Assembly: GCA_021904315.1 (NCBI GenBank)
Contig: CM038907.1
Coordinates: 21,769,223-21,833,222 of the forward strand
Length of the DNA: 64,000 nt
Source of the DNA: Sphagnum magellanicum
Taxonomy: Eukaryota; Streptophyta; Sphagnopsida; Sphagnales; Sphagnaceae
Reading direction: 5' to 3'
Shown one piece after another: positions 51,201 to 63,835 of this stretch. How positions within the stretch are numbered: the first letter of the stretch is position 1; the number at the start of each line of letters is the position of its first letter. The notes below the pieces were generated by a model. It saw only the letters and a program-made list of their open reading frames with translations. It was not told the DNA's origin and did no database searches. The position numbers were made by a program, and so were the translations under genes.

Positions 51201-53647
51201 GTGTAGATGAATACCCCTGACTCATCCCAACCCCCACTCTTGACACGAATGGTCTCATGAACTGTACATTTATGCACAAGCTTTTTGTTTGTGATGATGA
51301 TTGCATGCTTGCTCAGAAGAGCCAAATTCTCCATGTCATGTGACCAGACGATGTACTTCACAAATGGGGTGGTCAGCTCTCCAAGTGTGCTACGCTGCTG
51401 CACATCAAATAGAACCACCTTGTCTTCTGAACGGCACAGCAGGTTGCCTGTTCCTGCATAGAAAATGTCACTGGTAGGGACAGGCAGGTTGCATTTCTTG
51501 GTGATATCATTCTTCATGTCCTTGACTAGAACCTGATGCATGCAGTCATAGATTAGAAACCAAGGCAGCACAAAGTCTCTCTTTCCTTCATATTTGCTGA
51601 ACCAAATCATAAACCATTCCTTGCAGTATGAAAGAAGTTGGCTGGAGGTTAGCCCTTGCTACAAGTAAAAGGCTCAAGTATAAACCCAATCCTAGCAGGA
51701 GGCAGGCTTTCTGTAAAGATTTCTTTTTAAGTGTGTGGAGGTATTGCCTCTCACCTGATTGTGATTCCTGTCTAAGACAGCAAATCGATTTCTTGCAACA
51801 AACACAGCAGCTGCACCCAAGCCTCTCTTGGAGTCAGGAGTGATGTCACTCTTCCCAGTCGTGTCCTTTGGAATCACATAAAGTTCATATGAACCTCCAT
51901 CAATATCTGAGCACAATAACACTGCATTTTCAGCTGAATTGTATGAGAGGAATCTGGGAGCTTGATTCAGGGCAGGTGCTCCAGGTCGGCGGAGAGAAAT
52001 CAGCGGGTTATCCTTCTGGGCTGAAAAGTCATATGTGCGAAGGTGCCGGTCCTTGATATAGAACAGAGACCCTCCTTGCACAGCAAATGCTGGCCTTTCC
52101 CTCTCCAACTTGAAGACTATCATGCCACTGTCATGTCCTGCAGCTAATACATTCATCTCTGGGTGAACTGCCAAGATCCAGAACCTATCATGCTCCCTGC
52201 GGAAAGTTTGCACAGCAGTTCGCTTGGACATGTCCCACACACGGATGCTCTTGTCCTCAGAGTTCGATACAATTATATCTTGGCGAGCATGGAACATGAC
52301 ACAAGACACATTGTTCACATGACCCCGTAGAGTATCCACCTCCCATGCCTTTGTGTCTGTTGCAGAGGAAAAAAATCAGAGACCACACTTGACCACTCTT
52401 CCACCACAACATAGTAGGTCACCTGCTACTTTTTCTGCATCAAGCACTCTCATGATACTTCTATGTTGCCTACATCATCCAATCTAAATTCCACCACTAG
52501 TTTGAGAACTTGAACATTCCACACTCAAAGAACTGTTGATCTTAACGCAAATTTCTCCTATCAACATCTGTCCTGAATCCTCATGCAAGTGATATTTTTG
52601 TTCAACCCCTGATATGATATAAACTTATTAGATCGGAATGACTGTTCTGTTCAAACCTCTGCTTTGCACATTTTGAACAAGAGACTGTACAAAATGAAAG
52701 TCTCATCTTCTTGTGTGTTGGCAGGGGTTTCAGGATCTGAAGACAATATCACCATCCTGCTTTACTAGGACTCATAAGAGAGTGTCCTCAAGCATGTTGT
52801 ACATTACCATTCATGCGCCAGAGTTTGACTTGGCGATCATCTGCACCAGAGACAACAAGAGGGAGTGTGGGATGAAAAGATGCCCAGTTGACACCCCGGT
52901 CATGGCCCTCAAGGACATACTTCACCACTGCATCCCCGCTTCCGAAAAGGTCACTATTCATTTGTGTCAGGCGCATCAAATCCTCAGATGGTGCCACACC
53001 TTTCTTCTTCAATGCACTGATGTCCCAGACTCGCACTGTCTGGTCTAGGGATGCAGAAACCACTAAATCCTCCTTCAGGTGAAAAGATGCACACATTACA
53101 TAATGGTTGTGGCCTGTGAGGACTGAGATACAGGTACGGGACTGCCAGTTCCATATTCGGATGGTTTGATCATCACTCGCTGTAACAATCCAGGGGGACT
53201 CATGATGGAACTGTACTGTGCGGATGTAGTCCAAGTGGCCAAGAAGGGTGAAGAGGCAACGCCGCAGCTTGTAGTTCCATACCTTAATCTTATAGTCATC
53301 ACCTGCATTCAGCAACACAGATTGTATCATAAAACAAGAATTAAATTCTGTGATCATGAACACAACTTTCAGTGAGACAGACAAGCATGGATCTAGAAGG
53401 GGTCATGATGAATGGTAGTAGAGAATTCAAGGACCTAACCTCCAGAGACGAACAAAGGTTGAGACTTGTGGAAGTGGACGCCACGGACAGGGCCTTCATG
53501 CTCATCAAAGCGGTCAATGAGTGTGCCCATCCGATAATCCCACAGCTGGATGACACCACTGTGCAAGCTGGCCAAAATCCATGGCCGTTTGGGATGTAAG
53601 CTCAACCCTTTCACACGATTACTCTTGGTCTCAAACTTGGTCAGCAT
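48259..53647 (-). CDS. Coatomer subunit alpha (alpha-COP), nine coding exons, 1,214 aa
   Basis: Alpha-COP is the scaffold of the COPI coat that carries cargo within the Golgi and back to the ER. It binds KKXX-type signals through its WD40 propeller. Exons in transcript order: 53647-53440, 53302-52808, 52356-51755, 51532-51002, 50883-50662, 50388-49854, 49661-49199, 49065-48723, 48504-48259 (TAA). They total 3,645 nt with every junction in phase, giving 1,214 aa, close to plant (about 1,216) and human (1,224) proteins. Residues 1-300 hold WD40 repeats (LWDY, VWNY, IWNW, VWDI, LWRMN, VWDM). The coatomer WD-associated region follows, then an acidic linker near 840-880 (EDDDLVV, then GDEEEGW), then the COPI C-terminal domain from about 890, with CPYC (1175-1178) and CSVC (1191-1194). 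The start [19 protein letters not shown] matches the family N terminus. No damage was seen, so this looks like a working housekeeping gene. Confidence 0.97.
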
Positions 53648-54700
53648 TGTGCCTCCCTACTTCCACACAGCCCCTGGCAACAGCAATGCAGCCCTCAAAC
53701 TGCGAGTACTAATTTGATCTGCTACTTCCCTGCCTGCAGATCGATGTTTGCTTCCATCACCAGACGTCCCTCTCCCAAAGAGCTTCAATGCTGCATGGTA
53801 ATCACTTGTATTCAGACATTTCCTTTCAATCTAGAGCTCCATAGTAATACCAGAGACAAAAACAAGAAACCGTCTGCAAAACAGCATTTGCCTGACAAAA
53901 GATCCGGAGGAGCAATACAAGCTACGAAAAAAGAAGATGACACGAATAAACGCTTAAAAAGCTTCGGAACTCTAATGTGGCATGCCAGTCCTTTTCTTAA
54001 AAAAACCACGGGAAGATCTAGACTAGAGCACTACCTCGATCCCGCAGATCTGCACAGCCGGGGGGAAAGAACAAAACGCAGAGCGATGAAACAAAGAAAA
54101 CAAAATGCATAACTTCTTATGTATGCTACAAGAAGAAAGGTGGATCGATCAGGCATCATAGAAACCGATTTCAGACTCTTGAGGATCTAAACTTCGTCCG
54201 AGATCTAAACTTCGTAACAGCGAAGCTGCTGTAACCCCGAAACGTACTACAATTTCCACATTTCCGATTCACTACAAAACTTAATCCGATGACGACAGAT
54301 ACGCGAGCAACGACAGAAGAAAACAGAAGTGAAGAAGACACACGACTCATTCCAGCAGCACTTCAGAAATTCTTGAAAGCTTGGGGAGGGGGGAAAAAGA
54401 AAAAAAAAACAAACAAACAAAAGCAGGCCTCTTAGGAATTCAAGAAACCACAAAAAGAAATGCCGAAGTGATTAGTTATTACCAGCTATGTCCGTCTCCC
54501 CGCACTCCTAATCTCTGCGGCTTCCTCAAGTCGCGAACAGGAGGAACGATGCACACCTGACCTAAATCGTTTGCGGGAGTTCGAATCGCAGCAAGACACC
54601 GCAATGCGCACGACAATGAAGTCGCGAGCGCTAGAGAGAGAGAAAGGGGAGAAGGGAGGAGAGACAATGGAAAGGAAGGGAAAAGAAAAGTAAAAGAAGG
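53648..54700 (-). promoter_or_regulatory. 5' UTR with probable leader intron, and promoter-proximal region of the alpha-COP gene
   Basis: The stretch is GC-richer than its surroundings and has no credible coding frame. Read on the minus strand, a CT-rich segment (about 54700-54600, GA on the plus strand) is followed by a GC-rich segment. That segment ends at a good donor, CTG followed by GTAATAAC, near 54483/54482. Several acceptors (TCTGCAG, TACTCGCAG) lie at about 53740-53690. A single leader intron of 0.75-0.8 kb is therefore likely, as is common in plant housekeeping genes. Above 54,710 the sequence abruptly becomes AT-rich intergenic DNA, which marks the probable promoter side. Confidence 0.4.
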
Positions 54701-55058
54701 AGAAGGGAAATTTTTCTTTTTTATTTTTTTATTTTCAAATGGTCAAGATTATTTGGCTATGGTGATTTATTAGGCCTAAATAATTTACCCTAATTCACCC
54801 ATTGACCCATGCCTAAAGAATCTTGACATACTGTAGCCACCTTGAGATGGTAGTACATGACAATTTGTTAGAATAATTTGGGCAATGGCCCAATATTTTG
54901 ATTTATTATACCTAAATAATTGTAGGTACTTAGATTAATTAAGTTTAGTGTGAATAGGGTTTTAAACATTTTGAGTTTATAATGTTATCCTCTCGTGTGA
55001 GAAAGGTGTTTTGAAACTCATCATACTCAACTTTAATTTCTTAGAAAACTCAAGATTT

Positions 55059-55230
55059 GAGTATGTGGTGTCTATTCATAGTTTTGTCATTGTATTTGAT
55101 TGAAGAAAGGTTTGCAATAAAGAAGGTTGTGGTTTGGAATGGTTGAGTATATGGTGTCTCTTCATAGGTTTGTCATTGTATTTGATTGGAAGAAAGGTTT
55201 GCAATAAACAAGGTTGTGGTTTGGAATGAG
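55059..55230. repeat. 86-bp tandem duplication
   Basis: Copies start GAGTATGTGGTGTCT at 55059 and GAGTATATGGTGTCT at 55145 and match closely through TTTGTCATTGTATTTGATTG and GGTTGTGGTTTGGAATG. Confidence 0.85.
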
Positions 55231-56439
55231 TTGTGAATTCTCCATTTTGAAATGTGTCATAATTTTGATTAACATTATTCAAATACAATGGGGGTAAAGT
55301 GGAGAAGCATTTTTTTGAAAGAAGAATAGGAAAGTTAAAGATACTTCAAGTAGAAAACCATGGACTTTGTTTTAATACAACACAAATTTTAAGTGTTGTT
55401 TTGGGATTTTTTTCAACAAAACATGAAATTATATTATAATTTGGATTCATGTTTTTAGTAATATAAAAAAGCACAAACTTCTACACTAAATTTTATGTTC
55501 ATCTTTTGTGTGAATTTTTTGTAGTGTTAGATTATGATGAAATGAATTCTAATATTGTTTCTAGAGTTTTTTTAATGTATTTTGAAGTGCATGTTCTAGT
55601 TATATGCAACAACCATGAATATGATGTTGAAATGAATTGTAGTGTTAAATTTGTTGAGACTTAAGACATAAATAGTGAACATAAGCATGTGAAATGCAAA
55701 TATGTTGTTATAGTAGTGTAAAATATTTTGTAGCGATTTAAATTTCACTTCTACTAATTTCTTATTAGCATTATTATGGTGCCAATCTTGAGTGAATCAT
55801 CTCATTGAGAGGTGTTAAGTCAAACAATAAATTTGAAATGCTTGATTTGGATTGTTAGTTTGGGAATGGTGGAACAACACCAATTATAACCCTCCATGGC
55901 CCTTACACCTATTGTGCCACACTTATCTTTTTTTTCATTCAAATGGTTAAAACAAAAGATGGGGCTAAACACACAAGGATCACAAGGTGTATATATCAAT
56001 GGCAAATGTGGGATGAAAAACTTGTGGAATAGGCCACTCAAAAAGAAGTGGCCATGGTTTGTACATAGCAAGGGGTTGAAGATTTTTTTAAAGCAAAGGA
56101 AGGTTTTCAATTAAAAATAACAAAATTAAATAAGTTTATGCCAAAACAAACCATCAAAGTAATTAAAGCAAATGATGCATTTGCTACTAATAAGCTTAGT
56201 GCACCCAAGGTTATGGTCATTGAAGAGAATAGAAACCAAATGTTGGACTTATATTCATTGGAGCCTAAAGAAACAAGATTCAATAACTTTTGTAGGTTTA
56301 TAAGGATGGTTTTGCCTTTATTTTGAAGGACTCAAGGTCATTTAAAGGCCATGAAATTTGTATATAATTGCCCAATGATAAATCATATTCAAAAAGATTT
56401 ATAGATATAATGACATTGAGAGATATTTGATCCAATCAA

Positions 56440-57690
56440 GGACCCAAGAGTTAAATTTGAAACTAAATTGGTAATGTTATATATAAAAGAGTGTGCTTTT
56501 AAACTATTATGATGGTTGTGCCCAAAAAGGATGTATTTGGCAATTATATTCATGGCAATTGGATATAAATATGCATGTGTGGGAATTGTTAAACCTAGTT
56601 TAATGGATACGTCATGCCAACATTAGAATATATCTAATAGATTTGATGGGCCATTGGGCATGTTATAATTTTTAACACCTTGGACTTGAAGTTAAACTAT
56701 CACCAACTACTTACCAAGGAGGTGGATAAATGAAAAACAATCTTTTAGGGAATTGATGAACATGAAAAGGATTGTTTATATCACTAGCAGTTCTTACCTT
56801 TTAAATTGAAACATGTCTTTGCAATATTCCAAATAGTCATAGACAAGATTCCAATAGGGTTGGATTTTTCTCAAAATCACATAGATGATATCATCATCTA
56901 AAATAACATAATAAAATTTTCAAAGGTGTTTGAATGCTTGCAAATTCATGGGTTGACATTCATCCAAGAAATGGAATTATTTTTTATGACTAGACTAAAT
57001 ATATGAATCACATGATTTATCCTAAAGGACTAAAGGTTTAACAAACAAAGGTGAATTTGTTATCACAAACATCCAATGTTTCATATATGTTAGTTGAGTT
57101 TGAATTTTCATGGGATTGGCAATTACTACCAAAGGTTTGTCAAAAGGACCTAGTGTTATTGCTAAGCTTATTACCAAATTGACAAAGGTGGGTTAAGCAT
57201 GTTAATGGGAACATGAACAAGAATAGGCCTTCCAAAAGCTTAAAACTTGATTGACTTTTGTACCAACCATAAGAATACCCATTAAACGAAATTACACACA
57301 AACAAGAGCATGTTGTTGATTCTTACAATAGTGCTCACCCAAGTGGATGAAAAAGAAATAAAGTTTATAGTTGCATATGTTAATCACTCCAATAACAATG
57401 AAGGATATAAATATAATTCTTATGAAGGGGATCGATGTCTTGTTACAATATGAATAATAGTTCATTTCAAGTGTTTTTTTATGGAAACCCCTTCACCTTT
57501 CTCACAAATCATCAGCCATTGAAATGGATAAAGGAATTCAACAAATTGAGAAGCAAGTTTACATGTTGATAAGCAAGCTTGCATGATGGCCTTCATGTTA
57601 CAAGAATACAACTTCCAAGCAGTGCAACATGCTAGTATTGTTAATCAAAATGTGGATGGATTAAGTCAAAAACTAGGTGGCATGGTGAAA
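56440..57690 (+). mobile_element. Ty3/gypsy retrotransposon remnant, RT to RNase H
   Basis: Plus-strand pieces in gypsy order. A VVPKKDVFGNYIHGN segment lies near 56510-56560. TLDLKLNYHQLL and WGIDEHEKDCLYH lie at 56680-56785. The RT catalytic block HIDDIII is coded at 56878-56898. FQKLKT and a PIKRNYTQ-type segment follow at 57230-57300, where the RNase H domain starts. NSYEGDRCL lies near 57420, then LQEYNFQAVQHASIVNQNVDG at 57598-57660. Many stops and frame changes are present. Integrase beyond 57.75 kb could not be recognised and no LTRs were found. Confidence 0.72.
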
Positions 57691-58849
57691 TAAATGAGGA
57701 AATGGTGTTAAGATGGCATGTTTGGCTTTCTTAAACATTTTGGCAATGGAAGCCATTTCTATAAACAAAACCCTATCATCTATTACTAAAATCCCTTTTG
57801 CACCTTATCTTCATTTACCTACATTGTGTTTACAAATATCTTGCCATCACTAATTATTTAAAAATTGAGAAGATAGTCATTGCATGTGAGCAAAATGAAC
57901 ATTTCCCTTTGCCTTTCATCTACAAGTTCAAAAACAAATGTTGTCACTTGCATGTAAAGAGCATAAATGTTGCTAGGTCAATTTGTAGGATGAGTTTTGC
58001 GCTTTACAATAGTTTTTTGAATGTTTAACATGCAACAATTGAAAGGGATAGATCTAACAAATTTGAGTATTTATGAAGAGCTTGACCAAGCATTATGAAT
58101 AAATCAAAGGTGATATTCAAAGTGTATGCATTTGTTGGGATTGGATTTGTTGTGTTTATGTGCCATTGAATGCAAAATGTAGCACAACTAGAAAGGGGAG
58201 GAACAAAGCTTCAATTCAAGATACGATTCCAATATCTTTTACAATTTTGTTTGCAAATTAGGGGGCACTACAAGGATCCAAATTTTTCCTTGGTTTGCAT
58301 TTGGCATTAACCACAAAAATGGCTAGGTGATTTTGAGAATGGTAAAAAGGACTAGATTAGTGGCCTTCGTTTCAAGTTTTATTCACTTCTATTGCCACAA
58401 AGTTTTTTTTCCCTATTTTTCATAATCCTTTTTTTCCATTTTTGTGTTCCAATTGTTATTGTAAGGTCTACATGTTTTATGTTTTTCTTGTATTGACAAT
58501 TTCATGTGTCAACAATCCAAATTAGGGTTCTTTGTTTTCATGTTCCTTCACTTGTTACAACAATCATTTTTGTGTTGAAGCAAACAACCTTTATGTTTGT
58601 GGCTATGGCACCTTTGCAAATACCACTAAATATTAAGTTTCAGTTTATTGTTTTCCATTATAACACATGTGGGGGCCAATGTAGAGCTTCCTAGTGTTGA
58701 AATGTCTTCTATGAATGTGCAAATTTTCAAGGTTCCTTCATCATCCACCACATTTTATCTTTTTATGTTTGAAGCCTCATGTAAATCACATTTTAAATTT
58801 TTTTGCTAAAGCTACAAAACCTATCTAATTAAAAAAAAAGGTGCAAATA

Positions 58850-60150
58850 TCTAAATGGGAGTTCAACAAAGTCTACCATGATCGTTGGGTAACTTGATTT
58901 AGTTAGTTCAAAATAATATGTATGGGGTGGACTATGATCAAACACATGTACAACATAATTTTTCACAAGATGAAAGTTGTTTCATCTAAATCAATTATGA
59001 TGATGAAATGACAACCCTAAACGACTAAAATTAGTTGTTAATGCATGTGTATGTTGTGGTCAATTAGAAAAGGGTTTTGATTTTGCTAGATCTAATGAAG
59101 CTTGGAACCTTGATTGTTGAAAATTTTAGTAAATTTGGAGGTTTGAATGACATTTAACCTTGCCTTGAAGCTGTGTGTGTGTTCGGAGATAATGGAATGA
59201 CCATTTTTTAGGGATTGAAAAAAAAACATCACGACCTAGCTGATGCATAAACATGTGCCATATTTTAGTGATGCACATTGCATGGCACATTTACAAACCT
59301 AGTTATGCAAACATTGAATTCATTGAACTTAGTTTCAAAGATTGAAAAGCTCTTGGATTTTTTGTACAATTACTTTGCACATAACCTTAAACAACACCTT
59401 TCAAGTTTTCCAAGTTAGTTGAATTCTTGGAATGCAAAGGCAATAATATTTTGAAATACATAAAACTCAATGGATATATATGTTCTTGCCATCAAAAAAG
59501 GTTTTCAACGTGTACAAACTATTGGTTTTTTAAATGGTTGAAGATAATGTCATTTTTGAGACTACAAAGACAAATAATAAACTTTTATGTGATGTGGAAA
59601 CACTATACTAGAAGCAATACGAAGGTTATCCAAGTTCACCTATTCATTTGTGAGTTTTTTTTTTCCGTCAAATTTATTGAAGCCAATTTGTTTGTTATGT
59701 ATTGTGGCATTGAAAAGAGGTATTCACCAATGCACTTTTATTTGCTCCTTGATCTCATTGAACATATTAGTGATTCTTTGTGTTTGATTTGGTGGAAAAA
59801 GCCTGCCTCCCAAATCAAATAGGTTGCTTTCTTTGTGGGAAGTAAGTTGTACTTGTTGTAGGTTATGTATGTAACCTTGTGAGCTTCATAAACAAGGATA
59901 CTTGGGTTTAAGCCATTGATTTTATGAAGAAATAATGTTTTATAATGGCATCATGTATAGTTGTTGAATTTGAAAGGCATTTCTTGGTTCAAAAATTGTT
60001 TAATACCACTATGGTAATTGATCTACCCCTCGTATTGGTTGGTTCCAAAGGTAGAAACCACATTCCTAGGACAATTCAAACACATTTCAAATGCCAGAAG
60101 GCCTTGGGTGCTTGTGGAAACTTTGTGTGATCACAATTGAACCTTATTTT
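58850..60150 (+). mobile_element. DUF4371/hAT-like transposase remnant
   Basis: Plus-strand fragments in several frames resemble the DUF4371 type of domesticated or transposon-borne proteins (often labelled KIAA1586-like or zinc-finger hAT-like). They include a KWEFNKVYHDRWV segment near 58855, LHGTFTNLVMQTLNSLNLVSKIEKLL at about 59278-59355 in which CMAH is changed to TLHG, LYNYFAH, then EFLECKGNNILKYI near 59420-59465. A 131-codon open stretch at 59427-59822 ends in LLDLIEHISDSLCLIWW. A further piece at 59945-60127 contains FERHFLVQKLF. The assignment rests on remembered family patterns and is moderate. The relic is broken many times. Confidence 0.45.
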
Positions 60151-61139
60151 TCTCGATCAATAGTCATCCTTCTTGAAATTGATAATGTAAAACCATTGTC
60201 AAGTTGCTATGGTGTCTCCTCATGATTCCAAGTTGACCACAAAATTGTGGAAGAAACTTAGATTAAGTGTTGTTCTCAACCATTAACTTTCAAAGTGGAT
60301 TAAGTTTGTGTATCATTTTAGATAATGTGAAAGATGAATGAATGTTCTCCAACCTTGCTTTCAACAAGAACAAGCTTTGGAATATATTGATAACTCACCT
60401 TGACTTTGTTGTTAGGATGCATGTGTAAACATTTTATTCACTTTAATCATTTCATTTCAATACAATGATGTATAAGTGGAATGATAACCAAATTCATTAT
60501 GGAGTGGATATTTAATTATAATGTGGGTGTGATTTGGTTTTGAAAAGGTGGCAATTTTGATGCAATATAATGGTTACTAATGGAAGCTTAATTTTGTTGG
60601 TTCCATACCAATAGTGTATTGCAATGTTCAAAATTTTAGAAAAGATTGGGTTTTCATGATGTGTGTGTATGCATCACTCACTTGAGAATGTGCATCACAC
60701 TATGTTGGTTTTCAATGTTGTCCATATTGTTTGCAAACTTCAAACTTCAAGTGCAACATGTTCATTTTTTAAGGGTTTTGTGTGATGTCCAATGGGTGGT
60801 GGGTGTAGGTAGAATTATAATTACATTAACATCATCTTTTTGGGATCAAGGTTCAATTCCCTATCAAACTATTTCATTTCAAGTTCACATTTTTAGGAAT
60901 GTCATATCTCGTCAAGAATCCTAACTCTTAAGGTGGTGATAGGCATTATTGTTTAAGTATGTATAATGTTTTTTATACTCTTATGCCTTGCAAGATCTTT
61001 TACTAGTAATGAATTGCCATAATAAAATCCAAAATTAAATTTTTTTTTGTCTTTTTATAATAGGTGTGCATTTCATTTTGTTTACATTTTTTTCCCTTTT
61101 TTAAAACATTATTGTTGAGCTTTATAGATTGCAGCATAT

Positions 61140-61885
61140 TGGTCTTGGATCTTCAAGTTCATACTCTATATTAGTTTGTTAATATAAAATATCATCAGGT
61201 TTCAATATGTTGTGCATTGATGTAATGCACCAATATTGAAATAACAACTACCTTTGCTACCAAAGTTTGTTCATAATTTTGTGCTCAAATCATTCTTTAA
61301 GTTACATTACATTCTTTGCCAAATTCACATAGTATTAAACTGATCAATAATCATCAAGAATAAAAATTTAGGAATGAAAGGAAATGATTTTAATAAAAAA
61401 ATTATGATTATTTTTTGACATAATTTGGTGGGGCTTTGAATATGATATTATTAGCTGACCTAACATTCAAAATTTGACATCAAGGCTCATGATCTACATT
61501 TTGTATTGTCAAGATTATACTCTACATCAATTTGTTAATATAAAAATCAATGGCCATGAAATTAAATTACTAGGCTTCAATAGGTTGTACATTAATGCAA
61601 TAAACAATATTGGGGTAACAACTATGCCTCCTACCAAAGTTTGCCCATAATTCTGTGTTCAAATCACTTATTAGGTTATATTATAAATTTTGCCAAATTC
61701 ATAGAATCCTTTTGATTAATAGTCATTGGTAATAGAAAATGGGGAATGAAAAAGAATGATGTTAATCAAGACTTTATGAATGTCTTTTGGCATGATTTGG
61801 TGGGTCTTTGGATATGAAATTACTAGTTGACCCAACATTTCAAGTTGCATGTGTCGACGTCAAGGCTCGTGATGTACAATTTGTT
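61140..61885. repeat. Diverged tandem duplication of about 370 bp
   Basis: 61140-61507 and 61508-61885 share, in order, ATACTCTA, TTTGTTAATATAAAA, TAGGCTTCAATA/CAGGTTTCAATA, TACCAAAGTTTG, CATAATTxTGTG, TTGCCAAATTCA, TTTGGTGG and GACGTCAAGGCTCxTGAT. They differ by many substitutions. No coding capacity was seen. Confidence 0.75.
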
Positions 61886-62115
61886 GAAGACAACCATGAA
61901 AACCTAGTATGGATGATGCATTCCTACCCTTGGTTTTCTTATTTTTTCATGCTAGGTTTTCCTAATTTTGATAATGGGTTGTAGCTAGATATATAGATAT
62001 TAATCCATTCTCCATATATATAGATCTTGCATTTTTTTGTTTAATGATAATGAAAGACCATTTAATTATTTATTGCAATAACTTAAGAGGAGAATTTTCA
62101 TCTTGGTTTGCAACA
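61882..62115. repeat. Candidate copia LTR, TGTTG...CAACA
   Basis: A 234-bp stretch starts TGTTGAAGAC and ends TTTGCAACA, so it has the five-base TGTTG/CAACA inverted ends common in copia LTRs. It contains a TATATATAG stretch. It lies at the side where the 3' LTR of the minus-strand RNase H remnant (62,505-62,930) should be. No purine tract, primer site or second copy was found, so this is tentative. Confidence 0.3.
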
Positions 62116-62504
62116 TTGTTAATATTCAATACATTTTATGCTAGAATATAAAACCAAAATTGGAGATGCACAAGACCTTGAAGACATAAGAAATATTGAA
62201 ACATATTAATGTCTTGCATACAAGATTTATCCTACATGGTCAATTATTATATGTGTCTTTTCATATTTGTCTATGTTGAACATAATTTAATCACTTCATA
62301 TCCAACTAATCCACTTACTCATTTACTATTTTTCTAACACTTGGGCATTTATATTGTAAATTATTACACTTCCAATAATTAACAATGTGTTTTTTTTTTT
62401 TTTTTAATCTTGTTCTTGAACCAAAATGGTCAATCTTGACAAGAACAAAATAATATAATGAAACTTGAAATGAATATTTAAAGACTAGTTGAAAAAATTT
62501 AAGT

Positions 62505-62930
62505 AGTGGTAAGACTAAGTTGAAAAACAAAATATTGATGGTTATTATTGGTAAGTGATTTTGTAACACTATCAGCAATATTTTCATTAAAGTTGCAATA
62601 TTGTAATTTCGTTGTTCCTTTTTTAATTACTTCACATATATAATGATATTGTATTTTAATATGTTTTGTGCAAACATGAAACATGTGATCATGGAAAAGA
62701 GTTTTGCAACTTTGATTGTCACAATTAAATATTGTGGCAACTATTTAGACTTGTTTAATATTTTGTAGAAGTTGCCTAATCCATATTGCATATTTGGTAG
62801 CTTCAGTAGTAGCTTTATATTTTACCTATGTACTAGACAAGGTTATAGTATATTAATGTTTGTTATTCCAATTGATAGCCCCACCTCCAAGTAAAAATGT
62901 ATAATTTATAACAACACACCCCGAAATTCC
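62505..62930 (-). mobile_element. Ty1/copia RNase H C-terminal remnant
   Basis: On the minus strand from about 62900 the text reads LLGGGAINWNNK, YKATTEATKYAIWIRQLL and FNCDNQSCKTLF. It continues into an open stretch at 62684-62499 with HVCTKHIKIQYHYICEVI and NIADSVTKSLT. This is the canonical end of copia pol, including the TKHI..YH signature. At least two stops break the upstream part. The element's 3' end would lie towards lower coordinates, where 61,882-62,115 is a possible LTR. Confidence 0.78.
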
Positions 62931-63099
62931 TTAAAAGATTCAAATGTGAATTCGAAAATGAAGACAACAGAAAAAAGAGTTGGGGTGCGTTCCTTAGCTC
63001 ACAACATTTCGATGGTAAGAAGGGCATGTTGAAGCTCATGGATAGGGACTAGGATGAATGACAAATGGGTCAATTATTCATATGGATTTGCATAAACTA

Positions 63100-63835
63100 A
63101 ACAACAAATTGGTTAGTGTATAGTTGGAGCACTTTCGATGCACGGATGAACCATGAGCATACACGAACTCACAAGACTCGTAAGATTCACCATGGCCCGA
63201 ACTTGGGGGAAGCCACCACCTTCCCCCTTATAGTATTATTTATGACTGGCCATGAAAGCTACACCCAAATGTCATTTTTTTTGAGACTCCCAAGTTGGGA
63301 GTCCCGAAATTCCCAAAATTGGGACTTTTGCCATTTTGGAGGCCCATAACTTTTGGTGAAAACCTCCAATTGAAACAAGGTTTCAATTTAAGCAAAATTG
63401 TAGCCTTAGTTGAGAGCTTTCCACCGATATGTGGCACGCCATTTGCGTGCATGTAATTCAGGGTGATTTTTGACTTTTAATGGTTAGGAGTTAAATTGAC
63501 ATTTTGAATCCCGACCCTTTTTCGGCCATAGCTTGTGTTGTAAGTATTCAAACGTATCATGTAAGCCCATTTTTGACATCTATGTCTTAAAAAATTTCCA
63601 ATGGTATAAAGAACTTTTCAATCCAATGAGTTTTGACCCCTTCAAATTACTCTTTGAAAATTCGGGAGTCCTCCCAAAGTGGTAGTCCGCTTGGGAGTGT
63701 GTGGGTTCATTCCTTCACATTCCCTCGCACTTTTAGGAGTGTGAATGTGACTCCTAGGTTGCATTTTCGGCCCACACCTTTCCATGCCCTTGCCTTGGTC
63801 GCAAGCCCAAGGATAGGGTCATGACATGTAGTATT
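63100..63835 (+). repeat. LTR-like dispersed repeat, copy 2
   Basis: This is the inverted relative of 8,100-8,891 (see that entry for the shared landmarks). It lies next to the copia RNase H remnant at 62,505-62,930, whose minus-strand upstream part should have been here, so the repeat or its parent element probably replaced or interrupted it. It has higher GC than the DNA around it and no believable reading frame. Confidence 0.5.
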
